Origin: Runella defluvii
GTDB taxonomy: Bacteria > Bacteroidota > Bacteroidia > Cytophagales > Spirosomataceae
DNA: 64,000 bases
Assembly (NCBI RefSeq): GCF_014195535.1
Contig: NZ_JACIBY010000002.1
Location: 476,206-540,205 of the forward strand
Direction: 5' to 3'
Program-made: the position numbers and the translations under genes
The notes under the pieces: generated by a model
What the model was told of the DNA's origin: nothing
Databases searched by the model: none
Seen by the model: only the letters and a program-made list of their open reading frames with translations
In this document: one piece after another, positions 1-8,060 of the stretch
How positions within the stretch are numbered: the first letter of the stretch is position 1
Layout of the letters: the number at the start of each line of letters is the position of its first letter

Positions 1-177
1 ACGCACAAAAGCATGGCCTCCAGGCAAATAGTTTTTAGGGTTAAAAAAAGGAGCATAGTCTCCTTTGTAATTAAACCCTCCTAGTCCAGCGCCAATATTC
101 CACCGCTGGGCTTCGGCCTGTAAAGAAAAGGCTCCCAAAAGGAAGCCGATAAAATAAGTGTGCAGTTTGCTATCCAC
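1..177 (-). CDS. Partial outer-membrane beta-barrel protein, DUF6089-like (N-terminus only)
   Basis: A minus-strand frame open from about 177 runs off the left edge. It reads a hydrophobic signal-like stretch (HTYFIGFLLGAFSLQAEAQ) followed by RWNIGAGLGGFNYKGDYAPF, which resembles the start of the mature DUF6089 protein encoded immediately upstream (SFGAGTSSYAGDLAPY). The pair is therefore probably a tandem paralogue set of small outer-membrane barrels. No ATG is available and an in-frame stop lies further upstream, so I propose GTG at 175-177 as the start. The C-terminal part is outside the window. The reading frame is well supported; the exact start is not. Confidence 0.6.
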   Translation of the reverse strand, partial: MDSKLHTYFIGFLLGAFSLQAEAQRWNIGAGLGGFNYKGDYAPFFNPKNYLPGGHAFVR

Positions 178-231
178 GTATGATAAATTCTTGGTTTTTG
201 CCCTTGTTAACTTTTAACGAAGTCCAATAAC

Positions 232-1230
232 TTAACGAATCGGCGGGCATTTAATTTTAGTTGGTAACACATAGGTTACTGTGATGCTGGAAAGCATGTA
301 GGTATCTTTCCGAACAGGATTTCCTCTAAAATCACCCTGTTGCCATCCTCCCAAAGGACCATTTGCAAACGGATTAGCTGTCGGGTTGTTGGGATCGACA
401 ATTCTGGCTACAGTTTCAGTACGATCACGTCCAGTACGTGCTGCAATTTGCTCAAGCGTACGGTTTGACATCGCTCGTGCCATGTCATTTTTAAGAATGT
501 CAGGATTTGGATAAAAACCACTTGCATCATCCAAAAAATCTGACCCCGAAAAACGGAAGCCACCTTCTACCCCAACGTTCCACTGGTCATTGATTTTCCA
601 AGTAAAGCCCAATCCAAAAGGAATAGAATACGTTACCAATGAGTAAGGTTTCTCAAAGCCTGGCTGGCCCTGCCCCTCCGTTCCTAGTGGTTGAAGGGCT
701 ATCCAACGCTTATTTTTAGGATACCTGTCGTAAGATGTTGAATCAGGAACCATTGCTTTCGGATTATGAGCAAGCAGCGCAACTCCAGCAAAAATGTAGG
801 GGGTAAACTTTGCACGACGATTCGGACTACGTCCATCTCCCCAAAACTTGTAAATACCTACCAAACTAAACTCTTTAAGGTTGTTACGAAAATGTAAGTT
901 TCGAACATACGCCCCTGAAAACGGCGTACCTCCGCGGTTATAGTATTCATCGTCACTAAAAATTTGTGCCCACGTAAACCCAAAACGGGCTGCCAAATGC
1001 GGTGTATAATGCTTCGTATAAGCGGCATTAATATTCCAGCGCATGGTTTTAAACAAGGTATTCACTGGACTTCGATAGGGTGCCAAATCACCTGCATAGC
1101 TAGACGTTCCCGCCCCAAAACTCACGGTAGAGTACTGCTCAAATGGCGTTCGACGACGGCGTTGTGCTTCCGATTGGAGCGTCACAAACAGCGTAAACAA
1201 CACGATTCCGACAATTATCTTATAATTCAT
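232..1230 (-). CDS. DUF6089 family outer-membrane beta-barrel protein
   Basis: About 332 residues. I start at the ATG at 1228-1230 because it directly precedes a good signal peptide (MNYKIIVGIVLFTLFVTLQS, then EAQ); the frame extends to 1302 but the extra 24 residues do not look like a leader. The mature part starts with an Arg-rich patch (RRRR) and then the DUF6089-like motif SFGAGTSSYAGDLAPY, followed by alternating aromatic and polar strands typical of a porin-like barrel. In Bacteroidota this family commonly lies in the nadK-uppS-bamA neighbourhood, and here nadK is the upstream co-directional gene. The molecular function is unknown; an outer-membrane location is inferred. Confidence 0.8.
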   Translation of the reverse strand: MNYKIIVGIVLFTLFVTLQSEAQRRRRTPFEQYSTVSFGAGTSSYAGDLAPYRSPVNTLFKTMRWNINAAYTKHYTPHLAARFGFTWAQIFSDDEYYNRGGTPFSGAYVRNLHFRNNLKEFSLVGIYKFWGDGRSPNRRAKFTPYIFAGVALLAHNPKAMVPDSTSYDRYPKNKRWIALQPLGTEGQGQPGFEKPYSLVTYSIPFGLGFTWKINDQWNVGVEGGFRFSGSDFLDDASGFYPNPDILKNDMARAMSNRTLEQIAARTGRDRTETVARIVDPNNPTANPFANGPLGGWQQGDFRGNPVRKDTYMLSSITVTYVLPTKIKCPPIR

Positions 1231-1317
1231 TCGCTTTACTGGATTGATGCGTGACTTTGTGTTCAACGCAAAAATGAATCTTTTTATTGAATATCCCCGC
1301 AAAAATCGCGCCTAAGA

Positions 1318-2193
1318 TTAATTGCGGGCGTCTAACCCCCAATGTAGTTTTGTACGTAGGGTTTGTACAAAATTATCTTGTTTAAACTTGACAAGTCGCG
1401 CTTTAAAAACCGCTTTTTTTACGGTCAACGCAATGGTAGAATCCACAATCCGAAACCGCGAGTCAAGCGAAACAAGGAAATTATTACTACGGCTTTCTAC
1501 CCGAAAAGTCAACTGACTTCCATCGGGAATAATCATGGGGCGAACGTTCAGGTTATGCGGACTAATAGGAGTGATGACAAAAACGTCGTTGGTTGGTAAT
1601 ACAACAGGCCCTCCGCAGCTCAATGAATAACCAGTCGAGCCTGTAGGAGTAGAAACGATAAGTCCATCAGCCCAATACGAATTTAAAAACTCCCCGTCTA
1701 AGTACGCATGAATGGTAATCATCGACGAAGTATCGGTTTTCGTGATGGTAAAATCGTTCAGGGCAAAGTTATAATCTTCAAATAAATCGTTGTCCGAATT
1801 TACACTAACCAATGCCCGCTCTTCAATCTGGTAATTTCCTTCAAAAAGCGCTGCTAATTGGGTAGGAATACACTCAGGGGAAACGGTCGCCAAAAAGCCT
1901 AGACGCCCCGTATTTATCCCCAAAATGGATATTTGGCGCGAACGCGACTGCATGACCGACTCCAACAACGTACCATCGCCACCTATGCTAAAAATAAAAT
2001 CAGCATCGGGTGCCCCGTGCGGATGGGGGTACGTTTTGGGCGTATGTGGCTCTACTCCTGCTTGAAGAAGATGCGTATAAAAGGACGCAGAAATTGAGAA
2101 ATCTACCCCTTTTTGCTGAAGTATATCAAATAAAGCCTGTACGTGAGGCTGCGTTTCTGTGGTAAAAATACGTCCGTGAATGGCGATTTTCAT
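1318..2193 (-). CDS. nadK: NAD kinase
   Basis: 291 residues, normal length for ATP-NAD kinase, which phosphorylates NAD+ at the 2'-hydroxyl to give NADP+ in the cytoplasm. The diagnostic GGDGT motif is at residues 71-75, followed by NTGRLGF at 94-100. The downstream TPTGSTGYSLSCGGP segment is the conserved NAD-binding loop. It lies between a CBS-domain gene upstream (51 bp gap) and a DUF6089 gene downstream, all on the minus strand, matching a common Bacteroidota gene order. The ATG at 2191-2193 gives MKIAIHGRIF, the usual start of the Rossmann-like first strand. Confidence 0.96.
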   Translation of the reverse strand: MKIAIHGRIFTTETQPHVQALFDILQQKGVDFSISASFYTHLLQAGVEPHTPKTYPHPHGAPDADFIFSIGGDGTLLESVMQSRSRQISILGINTGRLGFLATVSPECIPTQLAALFEGNYQIEERALVSVNSDNDLFEDYNFALNDFTITKTDTSSMITIHAYLDGEFLNSYWADGLIVSTPTGSTGYSLSCGGPVVLPTNDVFVITPISPHNLNVRPMIIPDGSQLTFRVESRSNNFLVSLDSRFRIVDSTIALTVKKAVFKARLVKFKQDNFVQTLRTKLHWGLDARN

Positions 2194-2243
2194 GGGTATC
2201 GCTTCTCAAATAAGTAAGGACGCAAAGGTAGAACTTTCTACGA

Positions 2244-2912
2244 TTAGGTTTCTAAATACCGTAACAATAAATCAAGGCGATGACGGTCAGGGTTTTCCAC
2301 GGGTGCATTGCCAAAGACGTTCTCTACCATGTAGCCGAAGCGTTCTAGGGTGGCTACTACGGCCGACACTTCTGTACGATTTAGCTTCAAAGTCAGCGTG
2401 GCTTCATCAAGCGCGCCGTATTCAGCTCCCGAAAAAAAGCTGCTAATAATTTTTGTGCTATTGGATTCGACCAATCGGCTAATTTCGGTCAATGAATAAT
2501 CTCGGTTGGCCATTTTAAGCACGACCACCGCCCCTTTTTCTTGAACTCCAAGCAAGTTGGCAAACTTAGAAATCATATCGCTTACCAAAATCGTACCTGC
2601 GTACAAATTGTCTTCGTCCAGTACGGGAACCGTATCTAATTGGTAATGGTTAGCAATTCCCATTACTTCAAAAATGTGTTGAAATGATGTTGCATGAACT
2701 GGGTTGGGCGGAAGGTTTAAGTCCGAAAGCTGCTTTTCGTCGTCAGGTAAACTCAACAACGTGTCCTCACTGAGCAGTCCTTTATATTCTTCCTCTTCCA
2801 CCAAGGCCAACTGACGTAGGCCATACTCGTCCATTAAGTCAACCGCCTGCCCCACCGAATCGTACGGTCGTAAAACGGGCGTCGTAGAGTTAATAAGTTC
2901 TTCAGCGAGCAT
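2244..2912 (-). CDS. CBS domain-pair protein with ACT-like C-terminus
   Basis: 222 residues. The N-terminal 135 or so residues form two CBS motifs (TTPVLRPYDSVGQAVDLMDE and a second repeat around HATSFQHIFEVMGIANHYQLDTVPVLDEDN). The remainder (KGAVVVLKMANRDYSLTEIS, then RTEVSAVVATLERFGYMVEN) has the strand-helix pattern of an ACT-like domain. CBS pairs bind adenosine nucleotides and usually act as regulatory modules, so coupling to the adjacent nadK suggests adenylate or NAD(P) sensing, which is inference. It is the first gene of the CBS-nadK-DUF6089 run. No catalytic domain is visible. Confidence 0.85.
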   Translation of the reverse strand: MLAEELINSTTPVLRPYDSVGQAVDLMDEYGLRQLALVEEEEYKGLLSEDTLLSLPDDEKQLSDLNLPPNPVHATSFQHIFEVMGIANHYQLDTVPVLDEDNLYAGTILVSDMISKFANLLGVQEKGAVVVLKMANRDYSLTEISRLVESNSTKIISSFFSGAEYGALDEATLTLKLNRTEVSAVVATLERFGYMVENVFGNAPVENPDRHRLDLLLRYLET

Positions 2913-3013
2913 GTTGATGTGTATTTTTTGGAAAACTTAGAAAAGTTATTTAAAGTTTCCAAAAATATTGTGTGAATTTATTACAAACAGTACCAATGAG
3001 CACCAATAGTAGC

Positions 3014-4237
3014 TTAAAGTTTCTCTACGATGAACTCAACCCTACGGTTGCGACGGCGCTCTGCTTCGGATGTTCCTTTGGAAACAGGGCGGGTAGAACC
3101 CAAGCCTTTTGCTCCCACCCGCGCGGAGTCAATTCCTTTGGCTACCAAATACTTTTTCACGGCGTTGGCGCGGTTTTGCGACAATTCTACATTTTTATCA
3201 AAATCACCCAGATTGTCGGTATGCCCTTCCACTCGAATTTCCATGTTGGTATTTTCGCGCATGAGTTGAACAAGGCGGTCAAGCTCAGACGATGAAGCAG
3301 GTAACAAATCATACTTACCCGTATCAAAATAAATATTGTTGAGCGTAATGCTTTCTCCCACCGCTACGGGATTTAGGGTAATTTCATTGGCGACTTCCTC
3401 TCCAGCCTTTGCATTTGTCAAATCAAACGCACCACTAACAGGAAAATACCCTTTCGCTGCGGCCACGTATGCGTATTTGTTGCCCGCATCCAAGCTAATT
3501 TTAAATTTCCCCGACGACGCAGACAACTGCATCGAGTCCAGTCCATTGTCTTCACTCGGTACGACGTAGCTTATTTTTGCGGCAATCGGTTTTTTCGTTT
3601 TAGCATCTATCACCGTTCCCCGCAATGTCACCACTTTGGCTACGGGAGCTTCTGGTTTGCTCTCAATTGGCGGCACAGGTGTGGGTGTATTGGCAATAAC
3701 GGGCGGTTCTTCTTTTTTAGGTTCAGGCTTGGGTTTGGGCGGCACTCTCCTTGGGTTACGAATGTGTACGCCAAAGTAATTCCAATACCGCTTTGTTCCG
3801 TAATCTTTTCCCTCAAACATATCAAATACCTCGATGCCCGGGTCGAGTCTTTCGTAGTAAACCGAAAATTTCACCACATCGCCAGGGTAAACCGTGCGGG
3901 TTTCTGGGGCTACAGGAATCCCTACTGCCTTGATAAATCTGTATTTTTTTGTTGTATTTTTAGGTTCGTACAAACGGCTTTTAGGGTCAACCTCAATATA
4001 GTTTCTATCTAAATTTCCTTGGCGCTCGCCAAAAAAATCGCGAAGGGTGGGATTACGTTGCGCAGACTCAAACCTAAAATGCAATATCGTGTAGTCATCG
4101 GTCAGCTCCACTTTAGTAAGTGCCACATCTGGCTGCGATTGTTCTTCAACGTAGGGGCTTAACGTGGTAATTTTCTGAGCCATCGCCCCAAATGAAACCC
4201 ATAAAAATAATAAAAAGGAGTAGCGTAGTCGTTTCAT
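3014..4237 (-). CDS. OmpA-family protein with carboxypeptidase-regulatory-like middle domain
   Basis: 407 residues. A signal peptide (MKRLRYSFLLFLWVSFGAMA, then Q) is followed by a roughly 140-residue beta-rich domain and a Pro/Glu-rich linker (PPKPKPEPKKEEPP). A carboxypeptidase-regulatory-like fold follows (VVTLRGTVIDAKTKKPIAAK). The last 110 or so residues are a typical OmpA peptidoglycan-binding domain, with NIYFDTGKYDLLPASSSEL, then IRVEGHTDNLGDFDKNVELS and NRRVEF. It should tether the outer membrane to peptidoglycan. It is monocistronic on the minus strand, divergent from the ArsR-type gene at 4417. Confidence 0.9.
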   Translation of the reverse strand: MKRLRYSFLLFLWVSFGAMAQKITTLSPYVEEQSQPDVALTKVELTDDYTILHFRFESAQRNPTLRDFFGERQGNLDRNYIEVDPKSRLYEPKNTTKKYRFIKAVGIPVAPETRTVYPGDVVKFSVYYERLDPGIEVFDMFEGKDYGTKRYWNYFGVHIRNPRRVPPKPKPEPKKEEPPVIANTPTPVPPIESKPEAPVAKVVTLRGTVIDAKTKKPIAAKISYVVPSEDNGLDSMQLSASSGKFKISLDAGNKYAYVAAAKGYFPVSGAFDLTNAKAGEEVANEITLNPVAVGESITLNNIYFDTGKYDLLPASSSELDRLVQLMRENTNMEIRVEGHTDNLGDFDKNVELSQNRANAVKKYLVAKGIDSARVGAKGLGSTRPVSKGTSEAERRRNRRVEFIVEKL

Positions 4238-4386
4238 GGTCTTAGCAAAGATTCTTTTTACTCGCCCGAATAACGTCTCTGAAAAAAGATTAGTGCTATT
4301 TGTTTGTTAAAAATCGTTAATTCTCCGCCATTCAACTCCACTTTTTGACCATTTCTACCAATGTATATTTTTAAATGAAAAAGTAT

Positions 4387-4402
4387 TTAGATAATTGTCT
4401 AA
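4387..4402. promoter_or_regulatory. Probable operator of the ArsR/SdpR-type repressor
   Basis: A 16-bp near-palindrome, TTAGATAATTGTCTAA, has 14 of 16 positions symmetric and lies 15 bp upstream of the regulator's ATG. Its size and position fit an autoregulatory site for an ArsR-family dimer. Assignment to this repressor is inference from proximity. Confidence 0.55.
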
Positions 4403-4416
4403 TTATTTAATCAACC

Positions 4417-4674
4417 ATGAACACCCTTTTCCGTGCCCTTAACGACCCCACTCGACGGCAAATTTTAGAAATCTTGCGGGAAGGCGACCTTACTGCGGGA
4501 GAAATTGCCGAACGGTTTGACATGACCAAACCGAGCATTTCTCACCACTTAGATTTGCTCAAGCAAGCCGAACTTGTCAGTGCCGACAAACGAGGTCAGT
4601 TTATCTATTACACCCTCAATACTACCGTTTTAGACGAATTATTATCCTGGATTTTCACCCTTAAAAACCAATGA
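4417..4674 (+). CDS. ArsR-family winged-helix repressor, SdpR-like
   Basis: 85 residues: a single winged-helix domain with the ArsR signature (ALNDPTRRQILEILREGDLT, then AGEIAERFDMTKPSISHHLD as recognition helix region, and QFIYYTLNTT as wing). No metal-binding Cys cluster is present, so metal sensing is unlikely. The next gene, an SdpI-type membrane protein, overlaps it by 4 bp (ATGA), exactly as in SdpR-SdpI autorepressor/immunity pairs known from Bacillus. In those, the membrane partner sequesters the repressor. A palindrome 15 bp upstream is a likely autoregulatory operator. Exact correspondence to SdpR is inferred. Confidence 0.88.
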   Translation: MNTLFRALNDPTRRQILEILREGDLTAGEIAERFDMTKPSISHHLDLLKQAELVSADKRGQFIYYTLNTTVLDELLSWIFTLKNQ

Positions 4675-5315
4675 AAAAGACCTTAGAATACCTCGCCTGG
4701 GTCGCTATTGTGCTTCCCCTTGTTTATCTGTTTTTGGTGTGGAACCAACTTCCCGACATCGTCCCAACGCACTTTGGTCCAAGTGGTAAACCCGATGCCT
4801 ACGGCCCCAAATGGACGCTTACCATATTAAGCGCCGTTTCCATTGGCGTATATTTTTTGTTGCGGTACGTTCCACAGCTTGATCCTCGTCTCAACAAAGC
4901 TAGTTTATCAGAACATTATCCCAAGTTAGTGCTGCTGATTGTGACCTTTCTAGCGTTGGTGCATTGCTTGGTTATTCGCGCCTCTCTCTCGGAAATGGCA
5001 GGCGAGAACTTTACGACGATTTTGCTGGTCGGGGTATTTTTACTGTTTGCGGGGATTGGGAACTACTTCAACAACATCAAGTCCAATTATTTTGTAGGCT
5101 TCCGTACTCCGTGGACACTCGAAAGCGAAACTGTGTGGCGTAAAACTCACCAATTGGCCGCCAAATTGTACTTTGGAATGGGGTTATTAGGAGCGTTTGT
5201 CGTCATCTGGCTGCCCGAATTGTGGAAACTTTTTTGGACGCTAGGGTTAATTTTTGGCTCAACAATCTGGATTGTGGCATATTCATACCGTGTATATCAA
5301 CAAGAAAAAAAATGA
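4671..5315 (+). CDS. SdpI/DUF1648 family membrane protein
   Basis: 214 residues with about six transmembrane segments. The N-terminal part carries the DUF1648 motif LPDIVPTHFGPSGKPDAYGP after TM1. The C-terminal half has the SdpI-type NYFVGFRTPWTLESETVWRK motif followed by two TM segments. SdpI proteins confer immunity to a membrane toxin and act as ligand-dependent antirepressors of SdpR. No SDP-like toxin gene is visible here, so the protein may have a different signal. It is coupled on both sides: ATGA overlap with the repressor upstream, and its stop overlaps the start of the hydrolase downstream. Confidence 0.88.
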   Translation: MKKTLEYLAWVAIVLPLVYLFLVWNQLPDIVPTHFGPSGKPDAYGPKWTLTILSAVSIGVYFLLRYVPQLDPRLNKASLSEHYPKLVLLIVTFLALVHCLVIRASLSEMAGENFTTILLVGVFLLFAGIGNYFNNIKSNYFVGFRTPWTLESETVWRKTHQLAAKLYFGMGLLGAFVVIWLPELWKLFWTLGLIFGSTIWIVAYSYRVYQQEKK

Positions 5316-6679
5316 AAAAGTGGATAAAAGTACTCTTGTGCTTAGGAATTGGACACACGAGTTTTTCGCAAACGTGGTACGAGGGTACAATCTCAACGCT
5401 CAAATTTGGGCTCAAAATAACTACTACTTCCCAAACCGCCCAGGTTTTTATTCCTGAGCAGGGAATGTTTGAGCAACCCTTAAAAAACACTGTATTTCAG
5501 GGAGATAGTTTGCGAGGTGAGCTAAAAAGTGTCAACGTTTTGCTCAGTGGTAAAATAGATTCTTTGTCGTTTGAAGGTCAGTGGAAACAAAATGGTTTTC
5601 CTACCCCGTTGCGCCTAAAACGGGTGGCAGAATTATCGTTTTTTAAACGTCCCCAAATGCCTAAAGCGCCTTTTCCCTACCGCGATGAAAAGGTCAAATT
5701 TACGAACAATGAGGGTTCGATTACTTTTGGCGGAACACTCACTTTGCCCGAAGGGAAAGGCCCGTTCAAAACAGTGGTGCTTATTTCAGGTTCTGGTCAG
5801 CAAGACCGAGATGAAAGCCTTTTTGGGCACAAAGCGTTCTGGGTCATCGCCGACCACTTAACCCGACAAGGCATCGCCGTGTTGCGCGTTGACGACCGAG
5901 GGGTAGGTGAAACGACGGGTTCGATAGGAACGTCGGCCGACTACGCCCAAGATGTTTTAAATGCCATTCGTTACCTCAAAACGCGAAAAGAAGTTAACCC
6001 AAAAAAAATAGGCTTAATCGGCCACAGCGAAGGCGGTGTCATTGCACCTCTTGCAGCGGTACAATCAAAAGACGTGGCGTTTATTGTCTCCTTGGCGGGT
6101 TTGGGGATGAGTGGAAAAGAATTACTTCTCCGCCAGAGCGACGATATTTTGAAACAAATGGGTAGCAATGAAACCTACCGAAATCAAGTGCGTAGCCTCA
6201 ACGAAGTCATCTACTCAACGGTCGCTAGGTTACCTCTGGAAGGCGACATCAAAGATAGCCTTCAAGCTACCTTTGACCAATGGGTAAAAACCCAACCCGA
6301 AAGCGTGTTGGGGCAACTTGGCTACCGAACGGAACAAGGTCGTAAGGGTTTTCTGAAACAAATCGAAGCCATGAACTCCTCTTGGTATCGGTATTTTATC
6401 AAATATGACCCGCAGCCTGTTTTGTCAAAAATCACGATTCCTGTCCTTGCCCTCAACGGCAGTAAGGACGTTCAGGTGGCTTCTCAACCCAATTTAGAGG
6501 GTTTTAAAAGCGGTTTGACGGCTGCTGGCAATAAACAATTTGAGACGGTTGAACTGCCTGGCCTGAACCATTTGTTCCAAAAATGTACTAAGTGTACCTC
6601 CGCCGAATACGGTCTTTTGGAGGAAACATTCTCCGTAGAAGCCCTTGAGTTGGTGACTAATTGGGTGAAGAAGCGATAA
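5312..6679 (+). CDS. Secreted alpha/beta hydrolase, prolyl-oligopeptidase-like
   Basis: 455 residues. The start at 5312 overlaps the SdpI stop codon (ATGA) and gives a signal peptide MKKWIKVLLCLGIGHTSFSQ; a longer frame from 5222 lies inside sdpI and is not used. After a 120-residue beta-rich N-terminal part comes the hydrolase domain. It carries VVLISGSGQQDRDE (oxyanion region), RVDDRGVGETTG, the nucleophile elbow GLIGHSEGG with Ser near residue 239, the acid in ALNGSKDVQVA and the His in PGLNHLFQ. The triad is complete. The substrate is unknown (ester or peptide). Co-transcription with sdpR/sdpI-like genes suggests an envelope-stress role, which is inference. Confidence 0.85.
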   Translation: MKKWIKVLLCLGIGHTSFSQTWYEGTISTLKFGLKITTTSQTAQVFIPEQGMFEQPLKNTVFQGDSLRGELKSVNVLLSGKIDSLSFEGQWKQNGFPTPLRLKRVAELSFFKRPQMPKAPFPYRDEKVKFTNNEGSITFGGTLTLPEGKGPFKTVVLISGSGQQDRDESLFGHKAFWVIADHLTRQGIAVLRVDDRGVGETTGSIGTSADYAQDVLNAIRYLKTRKEVNPKKIGLIGHSEGGVIAPLAAVQSKDVAFIVSLAGLGMSGKELLLRQSDDILKQMGSNETYRNQVRSLNEVIYSTVARLPLEGDIKDSLQATFDQWVKTQPESVLGQLGYRTEQGRKGFLKQIEAMNSSWYRYFIKYDPQPVLSKITIPVLALNGSKDVQVASQPNLEGFKSGLTAAGNKQFETVELPGLNHLFQKCTKCTSAEYGLLEETFSVEALELVTNWVKKR

Positions 6680-6680
6680 A

Positions 6681-6735
6681 ACACCTTCCCCAAAGTTTTG
6701 AACTTTCGGGAAGGTAAAGAACTTTCGGGAAGGTG
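6681..6735. repeat. Intergenic inverted repeat, ACCTTCCC/GGGAAGGT family, probably also a terminator
   Basis: The arm ACCTTCCCcAAAGTT (6683-6697) pairs with AACTTTCGGGAAGGT (6701-6715), and a second copy of the right arm follows at 6719-6733. It sits between convergent genes (hydrolase and LysE), so it could serve as a bidirectional terminator. Close copies occur near 60962, 61501 and, in shorter form, 62985. Confidence 0.75.
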
Positions 6736-6740
6736 TAATT

Positions 6741-7367
6741 TTATTTCAAAAACTGCTCCCAAAGGAGTTTTCCCGCTACGCCCAAAAATACCACGCCCGT
6801 AATGACGTTGACGTACTTCATGCGCTTAACTGTGATAAACTGGCGAAGGCGCTGGGCATAAACGGCCAAAGCAGTCTGAGTACCAAACACCCCTACGAGG
6901 CTCATACTGAAGAAAATAATCATTTCGGCCAAATCATAACGGCCTTTGGTGCGAAGGTACGTAGCAATGGCCGCCCACGACATAAAATTGACGGGGTTGA
7001 GGGCATTGAGAGCCACGCCTTTTAAAAACAATTTTACCATCGAACGCTTACTTCGAGGTTCGTCTTCTTTATCTTCCGACGCAATGGTCGGGACGCGAAA
7101 GAAGTTTTTAACCCCCAAAACCACCAAAAAAATAATTCCAATGGCCCCTACCCATTTGTCAAAGTGTTCAATTTGGGGCAAAAATGACGTTCCGAAAATA
7201 GCTGTAAAGCAAAAAAAAGCATCGCTCGCCACCACGCCCAAAACGATTTGAATTCCGCTTCGGTAGCCGCGCTCAACGCTGGTTTGAATCAATGAAAAAA
7301 AGACAGTTCCAAAAGTAAGACAGAGTAAAACCCCCGTAATGAGGCCGTAAAGTGCAGCAATAAGCAT
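6741..7367 (-). CDS. LysE/RhtB family transporter
   Basis: 208 residues with six predicted transmembrane segments. The N-terminal hydrophobic hairpin (GLITGVLLCLTFGTVFFSLI, then a short loop and RGYRSGIQIVLGVVASDAFF) and the Asn/Pro motif GVALNALNPVNFMSWAAIA are typical LysE features. Family members export amino acids or related small molecules across the inner membrane. The substrate cannot be deduced. It is encoded convergently with the hydrolase and 31 bp downstream of the NUDIX gene, with which it may be co-transcribed. Confidence 0.85.
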   Translation of the reverse strand: MLIAALYGLITGVLLCLTFGTVFFSLIQTSVERGYRSGIQIVLGVVASDAFFCFTAIFGTSFLPQIEHFDKWVGAIGIIFLVVLGVKNFFRVPTIASEDKEDEPRSKRSMVKLFLKGVALNALNPVNFMSWAAIATYLRTKGRYDLAEMIIFFSMSLVGVFGTQTALAVYAQRLRQFITVKRMKYVNVITGVVFLGVAGKLLWEQFLK

Positions 7368-7398
7368 TCGTTTTTAGTTGTTGTTGAATATCTACTTT

Positions 7399-7956
7399 CT
7401 AAATCCCTCGCAGTCGGGCTATTTTTAATAAGCCCATGACACTGAGTGAATCCGTAATTTCGGAGCGCATCACCATTTCAATGGCCTCCGACAATGCTAT
7501 TTTCCGAACGTGCAGTTGTTCGGTATCTTCTGGCTCGGCTTGGGCTTGGGTAAGGTCTTCGGCGATGTACAAAAAGCCCTCTTCGTCACCCACCGAATTG
7601 GAAAGGTGAACGCGCGCAATTTTTGTCCATTTGGCCGCAATCAGCCCCGTTTCTTCCAACAATTCTCGTTTGGCGCCTTCAATCGGGTCTTCGTCCATCG
7701 GGCCACCGCCTTCGGGAATTTCCCACGAGTATTCGTCCAACGGATAGCGATACTGACCGACCAAGTACGTGTAGCCTTCGCTGTCGATAGGAATCACGCC
7801 AATGGCTTTATTTTTATAATGGACTACCCCATAAATCCCTTCACCACCGCTGGGATTTATGACATCTTCGTGCCGTACTTGAATCCATTTATTATCGTAA
7901 ACCACTTCACTTTTAAGGGTTTTCCACGGGTTTATTGTTTCGTTCGGTAAAGACAT
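7399..7956 (-). CDS. NUDIX hydrolase, ADP-ribose pyrophosphatase-like
   Basis: 185 residues. The Nudix box is at about residues 84-106 (GPMDEDPIEGAKRELLEETG) and fits the GX5EX7REUXEEXGU pattern with all catalytic Glu and Arg residues present. The preceding SWEIPEGGG is the usual strand before the box in ADP-ribose and sugar-nucleotide pyrophosphatases, and the N-terminal swapped sheet is present, so cytoplasmic Mg2+-dependent cleavage of a nucleoside diphosphate sugar is likely. Divergent from the CDF transporter gene. Confidence 0.9.
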   Translation of the reverse strand: MSLPNETINPWKTLKSEVVYDNKWIQVRHEDVINPSGGEGIYGVVHYKNKAIGVIPIDSEGYTYLVGQYRYPLDEYSWEIPEGGGPMDEDPIEGAKRELLEETGLIAAKWTKIARVHLSNSVGDEEGFLYIAEDLTQAQAEPEDTEQLHVRKIALSEAIEMVMRSEITDSLSVMGLLKIARLRGI

Positions 7957-8028
7957 ACGTTTGGTCGATTGACAAGTTTTAATGGTCGAATAAGTGTTGT
8001 ACAGGGCAATTGTTTCCCCCTAAACTCG

Positions 8029-8036
8029 TACCTTTG
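8029..8036 (+). promoter_or_regulatory. Bacteroidota-type -7 box upstream of the CDF gene
   Basis: TACCTTTG matches the TAnnTTTG consensus of the Bacteroidota housekeeping sigma factor. It lies inside the longest possible frame of the downstream gene and so argues for the GTG start at 8061 rather than the ATG at 8010. A TTG at 8010-8012 may be part of the -33 element, but the spacing is short. Confidence 0.45.
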
Positions 8037-8060
8037 CGGCCAATTACTTTTAAAAAAGTC

